64,000 nucleotides of DNA from Anisakis pegreffii. Its lineage: Eukaryota > Nematoda > Chromadorea > Rhabditida > Anisakidae. Location: contig JAPYMA010000316.1 in the NCBI GenBank assembly GCA_035041965.1, positions 1 to 64,000 of the forward strand, written 5' to 3'. Positions 50,071-63,169 of the stretch are shown here, in pieces. How positions within the stretch are numbered: the stretch's first letter is position 1; each line of letters starts with the position of its first letter. A model generated the notes under the pieces. The model was not told where the DNA came from. It saw only the letters and a list, made by a program, of their open reading frames with translations, and did not search any database. The position numbers were made by a program, and so were the translations under genes.

Positions 50071-51988
50071 AAAAAATGGACGAAGTCCAAACGCAAAAAA
50101 ATCAGTCATATGATTGAATGATCAGTTTGATGATAGGAATGGAAAAGAATTGTTTAAAAAACTCATCCAGAGTTTCGTCTCGCAAATTTTTCAGAACACG
50201 AGATTGGAATTTTTTTCATCCGACAGAAAAACTTCTGAAGCGGTCGTATGATCAACTCGTATTGCAATGGAATTCAACTGCACTTTAAACGTGATAATAA
50301 TACAAAAGGCAAATATGACTCAGGAAAAAATTTTAAAATTCGATATGAATGACTGATAAAACCAATTGAATTGAGAAAAAAGTGGTCATAAAATTCGCTC
50401 GTCCCTCTCCCCCCCAAAAAATAAAATAAACTGAAAGGAACAATAAATGAATTGGGAAAATGTTTTTGGAATGAATCACAGTTTGATACTTCTATAATCT
50501 GACAGCTAAAATGATTAACATTAATTTTTCATTAACATTTTTCGATCCGTTGTCTTATCTACCGAAGAGCTGTCTCAAATATCCTAAAAAATCAAAGTTT
50601 AGTGTCCAAAAATCGTTGATTGCAAGTCTATTGAATAGAATTGAGCAGCAACAAAAATATCATCAAAAGAGATCAATTTCAATTTTCATATCGATCAGCA
50701 ATCGATGCATTGGAATGTTTTATATGCAATTGCATCTTGCACAGCAACGCATCGCATCTCATAAACGAATGCTGCGTGAACTGAGCAATTGAAAGCAACT
50801 GACTTCTTTGTGTTGCGAACACATCCAAGAAATTTGAAAATGACAATCATAACATTGACATCCTTGGATGTCAATATTAGGGGACATCCAAAAATGTTGA
50901 AGAAATAGAGGAGAAAAAAGCGATATTGACATACGATTGAAAAATGCACCGAATAAACACCAAACATTGAAGAACGAATTATCGTTGTTAGCACTAAAAC
51001 GCTGCACTAATAGCAATAGCAATGAAAAATTGTGAACGTAAACGAAGGAATTCAATCGCTCAAATAACATAATACTTTTGAACTTTCATGCTATCTCACT
51101 GCCTATACTAATTTTGTTTGATTCCAACTGATTACTAGCTGACTTTCTGTTACGATCAGACGGCAGATATGATCCTCTTTCGTTTAAGGGAACTCCTTCA
51201 AATCACCTCCTGGACGATGCTAAGATATCCTCCCGAAAATCTTAAAGTCCATATTCCTGAATCATCTCACTTACTCTAAGGGTATTCCACTTATCCACCA
51301 TCACATCAACTAATTTATCTATTCGTTTATTTGATCAGCAACTACAATGATCCGCCTCTCTTCAATCACCGGTATCACAAATATTGCATTCTTCCTCCTT
51401 GGCTTTTTTTGTTAGAACGTAGCTAATGATGATAGTGCATGGAATCATCCGTATCCATGAAATTATATTATAATCTCCATTATTGATTGAGCGATCACAT
51501 AGACGGAGAGCATAAAACTAGTTCAACTAGCAAAAGTATCAGCTGAAAATAGGTTTTCAAATTTTAAACGACTTCAAAGCAGTACGAGCAACTGATGAGA
51601 TGAAGAATGGAAAATCAATATCGGAACGAGTGCTAAAGCACTAAGAATATGTTCTTTGACTGACGGGATGAGTGCACTTGCAATCGAAACACAATTCGCT
51701 TGTCGTCTGAATCAACCCTTGTTTAATGTACCAAAAAATTTGCTGCCTTCTACGAACAACTAGATATTCGTTTAGCTACCTGCCTGCCTCCCACAAACGT
51801 ATTCCAGATTAATCAGTTTATTCACCTTTATCCAACCAAACAAATTTCTGATGCAATAATCCAAATACAAAGGCTGAAACTAATCCTATCGCATCACTCA
51901 ATAAGCATAAGATCCGCCTTCAATAAGAATCTCAATAAGCATAAGCATAAGAATAGAACAGACTACGCCATGAAATGTCTCTTGCCAA
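50071..51988. other. Gene-poor region
   Basis: A 93-codon plus frame at 50511-50792 ends in LHLAQQRIASHKRMLREL, which could be coding but has no support. ATAAGCATAAGA-type short tandem words lie near 51900-51960. Nothing else. Confidence 0.45.
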
Positions 51989-52217
51989 CTATTGCAATTC
52001 ATTGAGTGAGTCCTCACGATTAGTTCGGCACTCAGGCTTACGTTCAGATTTAGTTTTTCGACTCATTATTAGATTCTGGCAAATACGAAAGGTCCGAAAA
52101 AATTTCTTTTGGCAGCTGTCTCTTATTGATAGTAATGTTTGCATTCCAACTCGATCACGAGAAATGCATTTGCTGCACGCCTCGTTCCCTGCCAAATTAC
52201 ATTCATGCTTGTGGCTG
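51989..52217 (-). CDS. Terminal exon of a cysteine-rich protein
   Basis: It follows the acceptor AATATTGCAG and runs 76 codons to TAG. Six cysteines with HECNLAGNEACSKC near the start, then a helical basic part (QKKFFRTFRICQNLIMSRK) and an acidic end. This looks like a disulphide-bonded helical protein of the saposin-like or similar type, but spacing is not diagnostic. Upstream exons were not found; on the other strand a frame overlaps and is considered its shadow. Confidence 0.45.
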
Positions 52218-53159
52218 CTGCAATATTGTGACTCGTCAACGTGAAAATCGCATGCTGTAATGATGATTTAGCCGTCCGTATTCACGTGAAACTCAGCAAA
52301 TCGTGCCAAAGAGCAGTTTATGCAGTAGAGTTGTGAATGGACATTTTACGCAAATATTCACTAAAATAGCGAATGGATACCCAAATGAACATGAGATTGC
52401 CATGAGATTATCATGCCCTATCGCTCCACCTTTTCACACTATTCATACGATTATTTGGTCCCCTAACGAGAGTGTTTCTCGTTTCATTATTCAAGTTATT
52501 GTTCAAAAGAGATGCTTAGCCGACATGAACGGATGATTAGGTGCAGTGGAAATCGGGCCTATAAACGACTCAATTAGGATGACGTTTAAAATTCTACTTG
52601 TAGAGATTTGCTAAAATCTCCACAATCTCCACTCGCTTTGTGACCATTTTGGACCGAACTCGTGGAATTTTATGTCATTGTATCAAGCGAAATCAAATGT
52701 AGGAATGGATTCAGAATGTAAGATTTACGAAAATATTATTCGTTTTGCTGTTTCGAAAAAAATATAATTGCGTTTACAGGCATGCGATTCGTTCGACGAA
52801 GTAAAATTCGTTTGATGTCATCGGATAAATAATATTGTTGAGTTAACAGTTCAGAAGTGTATTCATCACTTCGTTATATCACTCATACATCAATTTGGGA
52901 ATTGAAGATGACTGTAAAAGTACCGAAGTGAATGGCTAAGATAACTGCTTTCTGCTTGTCGTAATCACTCTCTGCGTTCTGCTTCTTCTGCCAGCCATCA
53001 GCTCCGAACCACATGTAACACTTAAATTCGATGATCATTTCATATCGTTCCTCGATCAAAATTCAGCATAATTTAACCAGTTCTGTTGCCGCAATTGTAC
53101 AGTCTTTATGTCATAATTGTTTCCAGAATCATGGTGAATAGTGATGTCTCTATTCCAGT

Positions 53160-53335
53160 TAAACTGTTCTATTCCAATTTTATTCCTGTTCCGTTCCATG
53201 GAATAGAATAGAACAGTTCGTAAATGAGGAAGGAACAGTTTGGAACAGAATAGAGTTGTTTTTAAGTCCAAAAAAACAGAATAGAACAGTTTTCAACAGA
53301 CTTTGGCTGTTCTTTAAACTGTTCTTTTTGAATAC
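53160..53335. repeat. CTGTTCTATTC-type interspersed repeat, copy 2
   Basis: Several copies of AACTGTTCTATTC in both orientations, including an inverted pair centred near 53190 (AACTGTTCTATTCCA against TGGAATAGAATAGAACAGTT). Related to 5221-5350. Confidence 0.65.
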
Positions 53336-53354
53336 TGCAGTGAGATAAATTACC

Positions 53355-53490
53355 GCTGTTATATTATTGTTATATTTATTATTATTATTATATTTATCAT
53401 TATATTTGCACATTTTATCATCACTGTTACTTTTAACATCATTATTATCATTACAATTATTATATTTATTATTATTATTATTTTTTATTA
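53355..53490 (+). repeat. TTA/ATT trinucleotide microsatellite
   Basis: Interrupted (TTATTA)n runs; read on the minus strand they give an Asn-rich frame that is not a gene. Confidence 0.8.
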
Positions 53491-54042
53491 CGTGTTTGTT
53501 ATTATCACCATGAGTTTTACTTTCAATCCTAATTTCTTGGAACACGCCTGAAATTGCCTGAAAACTTGAATAAATGATGAATAGAAAACATGTTTTATTC
53601 GAAAGATTTTTAACATTAACGCATGGACACATAAAACAAACTGCTGACATACACAACTATCAACTTTATGGACAAAAATTCGCGCAAGCTGAATAGCATT
53701 TCTAGAATCATTCGAATCGATCATCACAATTTTAATAGGTTTCATTACCACTATTAAATAATGAGATGACATGATTTGAATGAATCGGAACAGAACACAG
53801 GAAACCGTTGGAAAATGTAGTCCATACATCAAGATGCCCAAAATAATTACAAAGGCATCAGAGGAATGAGAACGCGCAAAAAACATCGAAAAAAATGAAG
53901 GCCATATAAGAAAAATAGAAAAAATAATTAGCTAAAAACGTTAATAGTAAAGGAAATTCCATTTCTGTTCAATTTTAATAAGCAATCGAAATAACGTGGG
54001 CAACACGAATTGCCATAGGAACGCAAAAGTTGTCCTCCTTAC

Positions 54043-54130
54043 TGAAGAGAACTGTGCGAGTTCTCTTCAATGCTAAAGAGAACTATGCAATATGCAAGCT
54101 CTCTTCTGCATTGAAGAGAACTGCGAGTTC
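54043..54130. repeat. Cluster of GAAGAGAACT hairpins
   Basis: TGAAGAGAACT-GTGCG-AGTTCTCTTCA is a perfect 11-bp hairpin (54043-54069). Two looser copies of the same word follow (near 54076 and 54111). Confidence 0.75.
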
Positions 54131-54844
54131 ATTCCACTGAAAGAATAATTGAAGAAGAGTTCAAAATGACGGACGGTCTACAACGCAATGAAAGAACATT
54201 GCCCACTTGCATTAAGTTTGCTCTTCTTTAGGAATTGAGCGATAGCTAAGAGGCATTCGCAAGCTGGTGTTCAAGTAATTGCGGAGTAGATAAACAATTA
54301 AAATCATTTGAAAAAAGTGAACAGATAGATGATTACATAAATCTAAGGGTAAAAAATCGCTCATCTCTTCAATTCCCTCATTAATTATATTCACTTTTCA
54401 GGGTGGATCACTGTTCACACCTATGGGATAGCATGATCAAAGACGAGATGTGAACATGTGAAAAATTACAGTGAAATGAATACTTTCATGCATATTCTAG
54501 CTAGGACGAGATTTCCCATGGAGGGATCTTACACGTTTTTGGGTGATTTTTGGGCGCCAGAGGTCAATGGAGGGGATCGGGAAATTAGTTCTGACGTTAT
54601 GCGTGGAAACAGTAAATTAATGTGGCGGAAGGAGAGGGGTAATGACGGCCTGCCATACCATCGAAGAAGGTAATGGAGCACTCGGGCGTGAGGATCACGG
54701 CTCTAGAAGAAGTACTCCAGTGAAACTGTTGATATTTTAAGCTAGCAATGAAAATTTAAGCTATTTAGACCGTTATATTTAATGATCTCTCAATTTATGT
54801 TTTAGCCTACAAATGCTAACTGAGACTTGTACTTGAATATACAG

Positions 54845-56709
54845 CCAACATACGGAGTCTTTTTCTTAAATGCGACTGCTCTCACACAGAGGAGTTCCGC
54901 TGATCGCTCACCAGAACATCTTAACGCAGATGCGAATCTCAACAAACCATCCCAAGAGCCGTTCAAAGAACCTGATTTCAAACCAACTTCAACTCCGTAT
55001 TACTCTTTTCTCAATACAAACATCTGCCACTGGAAACATCGAGTTTCGAGATCAGCGACAGTTTCTGTTAATTACAGTGTCATATTTGTGCGCCTGTTTC
55101 CATCATATCGTTTTCATTCAATCGTTATTTCCACTGCTTCGTTTTATTTTGCTTTGCTTTAATTCATTTGCCTTTTTTAATTTCCTTGTCTGGTTACGTC
55201 AGAATCACTTTGTCGTTGACAGTATGATTCACAATCACCGTGTTGTTTGAAATGCTGCGTGCCGAGTCACAAAAATTTATCATCGTTCTGCAGACAGTCC
55301 AAAAAAACGATCTTATAAACTGCTCCCTTCTACCACTGTGCATTATCTTGCTGCATGTCTAGTGAATGCTGCATTTTGTTCAATTTCAGTTCATTTCAAA
55401 CCGATTTCGTCATTATTTAATAACCTCTGTTAGGGTACTTGAAAGACATATGGTACTAGGATACGGAATAGTTCTCTTTTACTCAACTATAACGTTCATC
55501 AGAAAAACCAAACACAGATCGATCCATCACTCAATGATTCGAAATCCAGGGAAATTTATGATCACTCTCCTTTCTTTCGATCAACAATACAGATGGATTG
55601 TTTCGATAATGAATCGGCTGCGATTTTCAAAGAATTGTTTCTTCAGAAATTTTTTGAAGTTCAGTGCAACGGTAAAATAGCTGATAAGTGCCATTTCCGA
55701 GTTTAGCTTTCGTTGTGAGGAATGTGTTACACGCCAGAGGGAGCTCGTACGCCATCGGAGAGTCTCGACTGCCAGCCATCATCCTCATCGTTTTCATACC
55801 GATTCAGCAATCAATTTGCACAGCAAAGCTCTTCAGCATCTAACTTAAATCTAGAGGACAATGATTTCGGTTGGTTATGTTCTATGCTTAGACTCATCCA
55901 TTTCTGCAAATCGCTATGATATTTTCAGGATGTAGTAATGACACGAATACTGATAATATCATTATATCATTAGGAATATGCGAAGATGCACTCATTTCTT
56001 TCATTCTTGATGGTTTCTCGAAATTCGAACGCATTTCAGAGCACTCTTTCGGAGTTTTCATCAATCAATCGCCAACGGTGACAGCGCTAAAGAATCAAAC
56101 GTCTCAGTCATCAATACTTGAGGGTCAGTAGAAAAAATACTTTATGAAGTAACTCATTTAGATAATTTTACTTCAACGATTGCCGAATTCACTCAGCAAT
56201 TGAGAATATCCGTGATCAAATAATTCAGATTCCTTTCAACAGTCCCACGACAACGATCCGTTCATTTCATTCAGTTACAAGAATGAGGTTCGCCTGATTA
56301 TTTCAATTTTTTCGTTGCTTTTTCTTGACCCATTCATCTCAGGATCAAGTACATTGAAGGATCAATTTTGCTGCTGAATTGCTTATGCTCTTACAGATAT
56401 ATATCCAGTAAAAATGAGAAGTGAAGCAGTATTCGTATCGTATATCATTGCTTTAATATATCCTAACTGAAATCTCGATTTGTCGGTAGATCGATCCTGC
56501 TAGAGGATAGTATATGTTTCGCAACTCATGAAGGCTTTAACAGTTCTAGTATCGTCATGAGACGTCAACAAAATGAATCGCAATTGCAGGTTATCACCGG
56601 AGACGAATTCCAATCAGCTCCACCATGTACAGCATCGCTTGTGCCTCAAAGTCCACAGATCTCTACATATCATCAACAAGAAGATGCTCTTCAACGCCAC
56701 CGCAGTTAA
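54845..56709 (+). CDS. Unknown protein, five-exon model with an 11-nt microexon
   Basis: Exons 54845-55076, 55720-55869, 55929-56123, 56397-56407, 56590-56709 (TAA). Phases close only if the 11-nt exon between CTTACAG and GTAAAA is used; it joins ILE to DIYP and VITGDEF. The product is Ser/Pro/Gln-rich (SPEHLNADANLNKPSQ, PSSSSFSYRFSNQFAQQ, PPCTASLVPQSPQ) with one more ordered stretch (DALISFILDGFSKFERI). It looks like a disordered nuclear or scaffold protein. No domain is recognised. The model starts at a splice acceptor, so 5' exons lie upstream. Exon 1 is also open in another frame. Confidence 0.45.
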
Positions 56710-57772
56710 TTCTGCTCATTTATGTTAACTATCACTTCCATTAAGTCCTGCTGCGCGGAAAAGTCTCATTTTGAAATTAAAATTGATCTTTTGTCTCATA
56801 TGATCGAAAACAATATGATCAGTCTGCAAAATTTCACCCGAATTTTAGCACAACATTAGCGAAACATAAATTACTGATTGAATGATCGCATGATTTTCAT
56901 GTTATCCTACCCATTACATGTTCCATTACTTTATCGCTCGAAACAGTCGACAGAACCGATTCAGACGTTTGTGTTCAGCGTCATATTGTCTCTGAACAAA
57001 TGAAGACGAATGAAAGCAAAAGTTAGGATGAAGAATGAAAATAAACTTCTTGCTAGAGAAATCATTAGACTGGTTGGAAAAATGACTGAAAACATTTTTT
57101 TAAATTGTCTGATAACAGTTCGCTGCGAATTGCCTTTATCAGTGAATGCGTGATTGCATCGAAAAAATTAACCAATGAACGGAAATACCTAAGAATGATG
57201 ACTGTTGCGTTTCAAATCAAAATGTTATTGATCCATGCGAATACTTAATGAACCAGTTTTACTGTCTTCTATGACTGCTTGCTTATATGTTGCTGTAAGC
57301 TAATAGTTAACGCGATTAAGGAATGATTCAAGACCAAATACGTCGAAACGAACAAATCGCAAGCATCCTTTCACCTTGGCGCAAACGACAAGTTGGTGAA
57401 TGTTCCTTATGCACTTTCGTCTATTGTGTGTTTCAACGAGAGTGAACTCAGTTCGGATCGAACAATGTATCGAAACTCTAGCAGCTATCGTTTTCTCGAT
57501 TGATTTGGACTGAGTCAATAGATCAATGGCTTGGGATTAAGATAAGTTTGAATTGTTTCGCCATCTATCATCGGAAGTTCGTGTTTTCTTAGGATAGTGG
57601 TGGTTCATACACTTATACATTTTGCACCACCCAGCTCGATTGAACCACTAAATCGCTTACCCCTTACGGCAGACACATGAGAACATTATCAGTCATCGAC
57701 ACAATTCATTAATCTATCCTAGTCCTTCTCCTGACATCCTCAAATCTGTTCACAGATGGGATTTTTACTCAC
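56710..57772. other. Intergenic region
   Basis: About 1 kb. A minus frame at 57502-57350 (TIAARVSIHCSIRTEFTLVE, ending AAG|GTGAAA) might be a further exon of the gene at 57930, but it does not fit in phase. Confidence 0.45.
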
Positions 57773-57930
57773 ATGAGGAAATTTGTTTTACTCCGGGTCA
57801 AATATTCATTCGTCGTCGAATCACGCTCAGAATGACTGAAGTATTCAGGAGCAGCTGCGTAAACGTCCAGTGAAACGTTGCATGATTCCACGCAGAAAGT
57901 TCTCTCTGGCATCAGGTCTCGAGTCATCCA
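57773..57930 (-). CDS. Probable internal exon of an unknown gene
   Basis: Between a strong acceptor (TTTTTGCTAG) and a strong donor (AT|GTGAGT), 158 nt open in one frame: WMTRDLMPERTFCVESC, then VSLDVYAAAPEYFSHSER and LTRSKTNFL. Composition is that of a folded or extracellular domain. No family recognised and no partner exons joined. Confidence 0.45.
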
Positions 57931-59442
57931 CTAGCAAAAAGCACACAGGTTCATTATCTCTCTCTAATGCTCTTCTTCTGATCAAAAAATTTGTCTTTCC
58001 CTGAAGATAATGTAAATCACTTAATAACACAATAAGTGCTATCTCATATGTAGGTTTTCAGGTAAAGGAAATTCTGGTGCAATGGATAGTACTGATGGAG
58101 TAATTTACAGGAAGCGTGAACGACACCAAATTCAACGTTGATTCTATGATTTATGACGCAATTCAATTCCTAGTAAATTTTCCCCAGATCTCTCCGTCCA
58201 TCTTCAGCCAAATAATCGCGACTGTCACCTTCAAATTTAATGTTCACTCATCGAAATTTTTCTGCGTTCTACTCGAAAAAAAAACGCAATAAGCAAACAA
58301 ACACATTCCTTTTCATACGGACATTTAGAATCAAAAATGAATTTTTGTATATGTGCATGATCAAATAACATTTCATCAAGGCAAGTAATATAGTATGATA
58401 CATGACAGAATACAATTATAATATTATCATTATTACAATTATAGAAGGATTAAATATATTTTACAATAACGTTCAGCTTTTGCCGGTAGTGCCGTGAATG
58501 TGAAACGCCAAAAATTTTGATTAATATTAAAAGCTGATTTGCATTCGTATGTCTCCAGTCAAAAACAGTTATACCTGTACACTTATGTATTATGCGCCTC
58601 GTAGAAGAGGGATCTTTTCATCATAGTAGAACATGATATAAACTATCGCAATATAATATAACATTGAAACATTTATCAAATACTACACATACTTTGCAAT
58701 AACATTTAATTATACTGTTTATGAGCTAAAGCTCTTCATTTTTTGAATGTTCATTTCACTTAATTTCTCAGCAAAATTTTTTGGAAAATTTACATCATAC
58801 GCTGAAGAATTGAATGATCTGAGGACTTTGATTACTCTGTACATTTATTTATTCGTTCATGCGTGTTCAATATCACACAACAAATGAGACAAAAATTCGA
58901 ATATAAGAACGAAAACAAAATACAAAATCGATCAAGCAATTAACCAATTCGTGGAGGAAAAAGGCACCATGAGCTTAACTCAGACTGTACACTTTTCTTA
59001 TATGTTTATCACTCGAAAGTAATTGACATCCTCTTGAAGTCCTCTCCAAATAAGCATCACATTTTACAGAAAACGTCTGATGAGTGGAATGCTTTGAGCA
59101 AACTGAATGGAACAAAAACTGCCCATCAAAATTAATATTGTCTTCATTATCAACTGATATTTTCAAGTATGTTATGAGGCGTACCATACGACTTTCCATG
59201 ATCACCCGCAACTTTCTACCGCAACGAATGATCGATCACAATGATCAGACCGGATAGCACGTAGCCATTATAACTACAGCAACAACGCTTAATGATTTAA
59301 TGACAATGATAAACTGACATGATGACATACTGATTGGATAATAGGGTTAGGACAAGAGTTCAACTCGTCAGATCTTTTGGCATGTCTTAACCCTCATAAG
59401 GGATTTTCGACCCTTCGCATACGCTGAGACTTCGGTGGTGTG
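57931..59442. other. Gene-poor AT-rich region
   Basis: About 1.5 kb. A minus frame at 59199-58975 has three cysteines (VCSKHSTHQTFSVKC) and could be a small peptide exon, but no splice site fixes it. Confidence 0.45.
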
Positions 59443-59731
59443 TCACAGCCATTGAACGCAATCAGATGCCATTGCATGCAACACGATATCAGCGCTATAC
59501 AAAGGTCCGCCAAACACACCACTCCAAAGAAGAGCGTTTTCGAATCTGCTGTCGCCAAATCTGAAACATTCAACCTGTTCAATCACTTATCAGTCTGATT
59601 TTCTCCTCCAGATTCTCGTCTGCTGGGTAACCGCAAGCGAATTCCGCCATTCACATAGCTCATGGTGTCAGCTATTCGCCGGGTTAAGTAGCCAGATGAA
59701 GCATAGTAGTGAACATTTTTATGACTATCGC
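59443..59731 (-). CDS. 3' exons of an unknown gene
   Basis: Two exons in phase: about 59731-59632 and 59560-59443 (TGA). The first reads HYYASSGYLTRRIADTMSY and VNGGIRLR; the second FGDSRFENALLWSGVFGG and LYSADIVLHAMASDC. The second exon is also open in another frame, giving a transmembrane-like segment (CLADLCIALISCCMQ) with a basic tail, which I could not join. The true product therefore remains undecided. Upstream exons not found. Confidence 0.35.
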
Positions 59732-61030
59732 AATGAAAGTGATCCAAAGTTGTTTGATTGACATATTATGAATGCTTTTTCCCGCATAAATTCCTCTCTT
59801 CCAATCAAAAAAGTGCTCATATTAGCTGATCAAAGAGCCATTTTTGCTTGGAAAAATCATTTGAAATTTCAGCCTTCTTGAACAAAAAATATCCAATACT
59901 TCTTGAGGATATCAATGAATGACCTCTCAAATCGCTAACTTTTTTAAATTTCAAAAACTGATCTACGATGCTTTCATGACATGATTTTTTCAGCTAAAAA
60001 CATTCATTCAGGCAAACCTATCCGAATTGGTAAAATTACATTTCCTTTTTTCCTAAACTGATATCACGATGGTTTCCACTTATATTCTCTCAATCAAACC
60101 AGATCAATCAAATACACCACAAACTGTACAAATAATTTATTCATTTTTACTTAGCATGCTTCTTCGCCCCTTCTTTCTTCCCTAACGCTTCAATTCTTTC
60201 AGCATGCATTCAACGCTGAAATCATCAAACTTTCTCCCTATGAATTCGATCACATTTCTATGGTCAAATCAACTCAGCGTGCTTCATTGTTCAAATGGAG
60301 TACAATAAGTGTGGCTGACACGTTGCTCTCAAATTTCCTCGGTTTGTATTCGCAGAAGATGACCCGAAATCAGCTTCTACGTATCTGCCCTTAGTAAGGG
60401 TAAAATCGTGACGAGTGAATAGTTAATCCCTTGGGCACGAAATATATTTCTTACTAGCGAAACTTTTTTCTGCAGTTCAACTAGCAAAAACTCTTCTATC
60501 TTGTTTGCACGACAATGTAAGAATAACCAAAGACCTAAAAAAAGATTGACCACATGACATCTACACATCAACTTAGTGAAATATCAGTGATAGCCTGACC
60601 TATCTGATATGATCTCTAATCCTAGCGTAGAACTTTATCGTTACTGCTAAGCAACCAGTAATACCAAATTCTTTAATCCCTGAATTTGCACCAGCAACGC
60701 GGCAGATTCACTACATATCCAACCTGCCCACACTGACTACTTGGGATTTGTTACCCTGCCTGTTACCCCTCGGCGTTTTCTTGTCTCCGGACCTTCAGAG
60801 CACATCAGATTCAATAGTGAAAGCTCTTGAACACTTATGGTTTCTAGAGTATGTATTCGTGATTTGTTCTATCCTCTCAACAAAAAATCTGTTACTTTTT
60901 CTTCGCAAATGAATGCCGCACCCAAATGCGTCCATACATAAACTCATGTAATGTTACGAGCCATTTTGAAGAGAATTCATTCGGCATTTTTGCACATTAC
61001 CAGTAATTTTATGTGACTATTCCAAAAAAA
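59732..61030. other. Intergenic region
   Basis: About 1.3 kb. It includes the small secreted-type frame listed at 60377-60568. Nothing else is supported. Confidence 0.5.
60377..60568 (-). CDS. Possible small secreted protein (63 aa)
   Basis: ATG at 60568 opens a single-exon frame with a signal-peptide-like start (VVNLFLGLWLFLHCRA) and an amphipathic rest (KIEEFLLVELQKKVSLV). It has no cysteines after the leader. It may be real, but a TTTTTTTAG inside the leader could instead be a splice acceptor. Confidence 0.28.
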   Translation of the reverse strand: MCRCHVVNLFLGLWLFLHCRANKIEEFLLVELQKKVSLVRNIFRAQGINYSLVTILPLLRADT

Positions 61031-61351
61031 ATGAACTGCGCTTCATTTCGACAAGGAATAGGACATGATTCAATCACAGCTTCAGGCTTAAGCCTGGACT
61101 TACACTGCATTCAATTCAATTTTCGAACAAAAAACGAGCAAACGAGAACCGATATCCCTCCGTTTAATCAAATAGCTTTGCTATTCGTTCAGAGAAAATT
61201 GAATTCGGTGATGGCCCTATGGAGATCAATGACAACGGCCAACAACCCATCAACTGAAGATGAGCAAAGAGCTAAGTTGACTAAAATGTACATACTTCAA
61301 GCGATCTTTTTGAATGAGGCTTTGTCGCTCTCCGAAAAATTGAATTACTAA
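61031..61351 (+). CDS. Possible small protein or terminal exon
   Basis: ATG at 61031, 106 codons with good amino-acid balance. The last 52 codons follow a CTATTCGTTCAG acceptor-like site and form a helical stretch (MALWRSMTTANNPSTEDE, YILQAIFLNEALSLSEK). If spliced, only this part (61195-61351) is the exon. No family recognised. Confidence 0.4.
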   Translation: MNCASFRQGIGHDSITASGLSLDLHCIQFNFRTKNEQTRTDIPPFNQIALLFVQRKLNSVMALWRSMTTANNPSTEDEQRAKLTKMYILQAIFLNEALSLSEKLNY

Positions 61352-63030
61352 AAACAAAATGTGCTCTGCCATCCTCTTCATTCGTTACCAGAAAACAAAT
61401 GAAATGCTAAAGTTCTGTTTTATTGTTGGAAACAAAAGAAAAACGCTAATAGAATCTAGAGAACTTGCAATGGAATAACAAATTTTCGCTTCAACGCTCA
61501 CTCAACAAACTCACTTGCACATAAGATGAATATTTTTGAATGAGGCAGTTTAACCATGTACAAAGTAGTATTCAGCATACTTCAAGTAATTGTAAACGAA
61601 ATCGTAAGCAAATTTCGTTCGTGAATAATATTTGTGCAAAGAGCAATGCAAGTGAACAGCGAAAGTTTAGCTGATGTCTCATCGCTTATCGTAGTTATTC
61701 CGAGTTTCCTCGTGCATCCACTAATGTAACGATGATCAATCAATCCGTCCGAACTTGTTGAATCAAACAAATAAAAGAATCAAATGATTGAACCAAGTCA
61801 AGTTCTTGGTTGGCAATCTGTTGCCAGCTAACCTGTTACACTGATGAGTTTCCTCAGTGATGATGAACCACGGAATCTGGACGGTTCTTCTTTGCCAATC
61901 GGGAACATTATGACGAAAACAATTATTGCAGAAATTTTCAGTGCAAAACCAGCAAACTGAAATTGATTTATATTTATAGGTGCATTCACATTGTGAAGAA
62001 CATGCAATGCCTCATATTCTGGTCTCTGGGAGAGTATGCTATTATCTCAAGTTGAACTCACTTTGTACGTATTGTAAATGAATGAATTGAATAGACTGAA
62101 TGAATTTAATGAACTTTTCATTCATGTTGATTTGCAAATCTACGAGATTTATAAACTTCGCCGAATTCACACGGCTTATCGCACTGATATAATATCAAGC
62201 AACAAAGCAAGATTGATTATGTTTTGGTTTTTAAACACAAAAGAACAACCAAACTTCAGTATTTCAGGCAAATTTCAGTAAACATATTTGATTCAACTGT
62301 GCACTTTGATGGTTCTGCACCTTGTTCTCACAGATCAATTTCAAAAAATCGCACGCACTTAGAACGACAATTAGAAACAATAATTGCTTTCTGCATTCGA
62401 ACTCTGTGCGTTTCAATGAGTTTAATGAGCTTGAAGCTGAAAGATTTATATCAAATTCCAAACAACAAATTCATATTTGAAGTTGGATCTGTCTCTGCTT
62501 TCCAAAAAAACACAAACAATCCAAAAAAACATCACTTACGCCAGCAAAGATGCAAAACCAGAGATTTCGCCGCTGATCACCCTTCAGTGCTATTTTCGTA
62601 TAAACCAGAACAACAGTTGGGAAGATTAATGATATCAACGATATGGGATAATACAGAATAACAGTGAATAACGACGTTATGGCGTACAGAAATACAGCGC
62701 AGAGGACAACTTTCTAAAATACATTTAATGCTTAGAAATACACTTAAAGCTTCAACATTTAAAGCTTAGATATTTGATTACTGTTCTCAGAGTGACATCA
62801 GATGCACTTTTCTGGGCATCTGAGTGCTATGGTCTACTGAATCTGGGATTTACACTAGAGCTTTACAACTTAGAGATGAAGTCGCTAAATACAAGTGATG
62901 AATTCTCTTATATCAAAAATTAAGAACACTCATTGATTCACGGATATTTGATCATATGTTATCATTTTCTATAAAATGACAAAAATTTAATGAAATGATT
63001 AGAAGGAAACAAAATATTTTGGAAGTACCG
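61352..63030. other. Gene-poor region
   Basis: A 145-codon plus frame at 62224-62661 is longer than expected by chance (RTHLERQLETIIAFCIR, PSVLFSYKPEQQLGRL), yet lacks a convincing start or splice context. Otherwise AT-rich with no gene. Confidence 0.4.
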
Positions 63031-63169
63031 TGATATCCCATCGTTCTTTTACGGCAACTGTGATATATGGGTGCTCGTCATCATACTCTAAAGTACTATC
63101 AACTGCTCGTGGATTACCGCCAATGAATAACATTGCAGTTCGGAAGTGAAATCCCTGAAAACTCTCCGA
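63031..63169 (-). CDS. Probable internal exon of an unknown gene
   Basis: After the acceptor GAGAGTTTTCAG the frame reads GFHFRTAMLFIGGNPRA, EYDDEHPYITVAVKERWDIT, up to a donor ACG|GTACTT. The same frame extends upstream (HATRLWLLVKGFESESF), so the exon may start about 55 nt earlier. It looks like a soluble globular domain. The frame at 63683-63489 (WFFIEQTHELVINDSQ) may be an upstream exon. Confidence 0.45.

Larger units (their letters stand above)
52218..54844. other. Repeat-bearing region without a firm gene
   Basis: It contains a CTATTC repeat (53160-53335), a TTA-rich microsatellite (53355-53490) and GAAGAGAACT hairpins (54043-54130). A GC-richer block at 54476-54681 is open in two plus-strand frames (MEGSYTFLGDFWAPEV; LGRDFPWRDLTRFWV) and ends at an AG|GTAATG donor; it may be an upstream exon of the 54845 gene, though phase does not fit directly. 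Confidence 0.45.

Noticed and set aside
53180..53886. Long minus-strand frames of 132 and 158 codons
   Set aside because: The length comes from a TTA/ATT microsatellite read as Asn/Tyr/Lys; no splice or start context.
55720..55830. Zinc-finger-like FRCEECVTRQRELVRHRR in an alternate frame
   Set aside because: Cys-His spacing (nine residues instead of twelve) does not fit C2H2, and the frame does not join the next exon.
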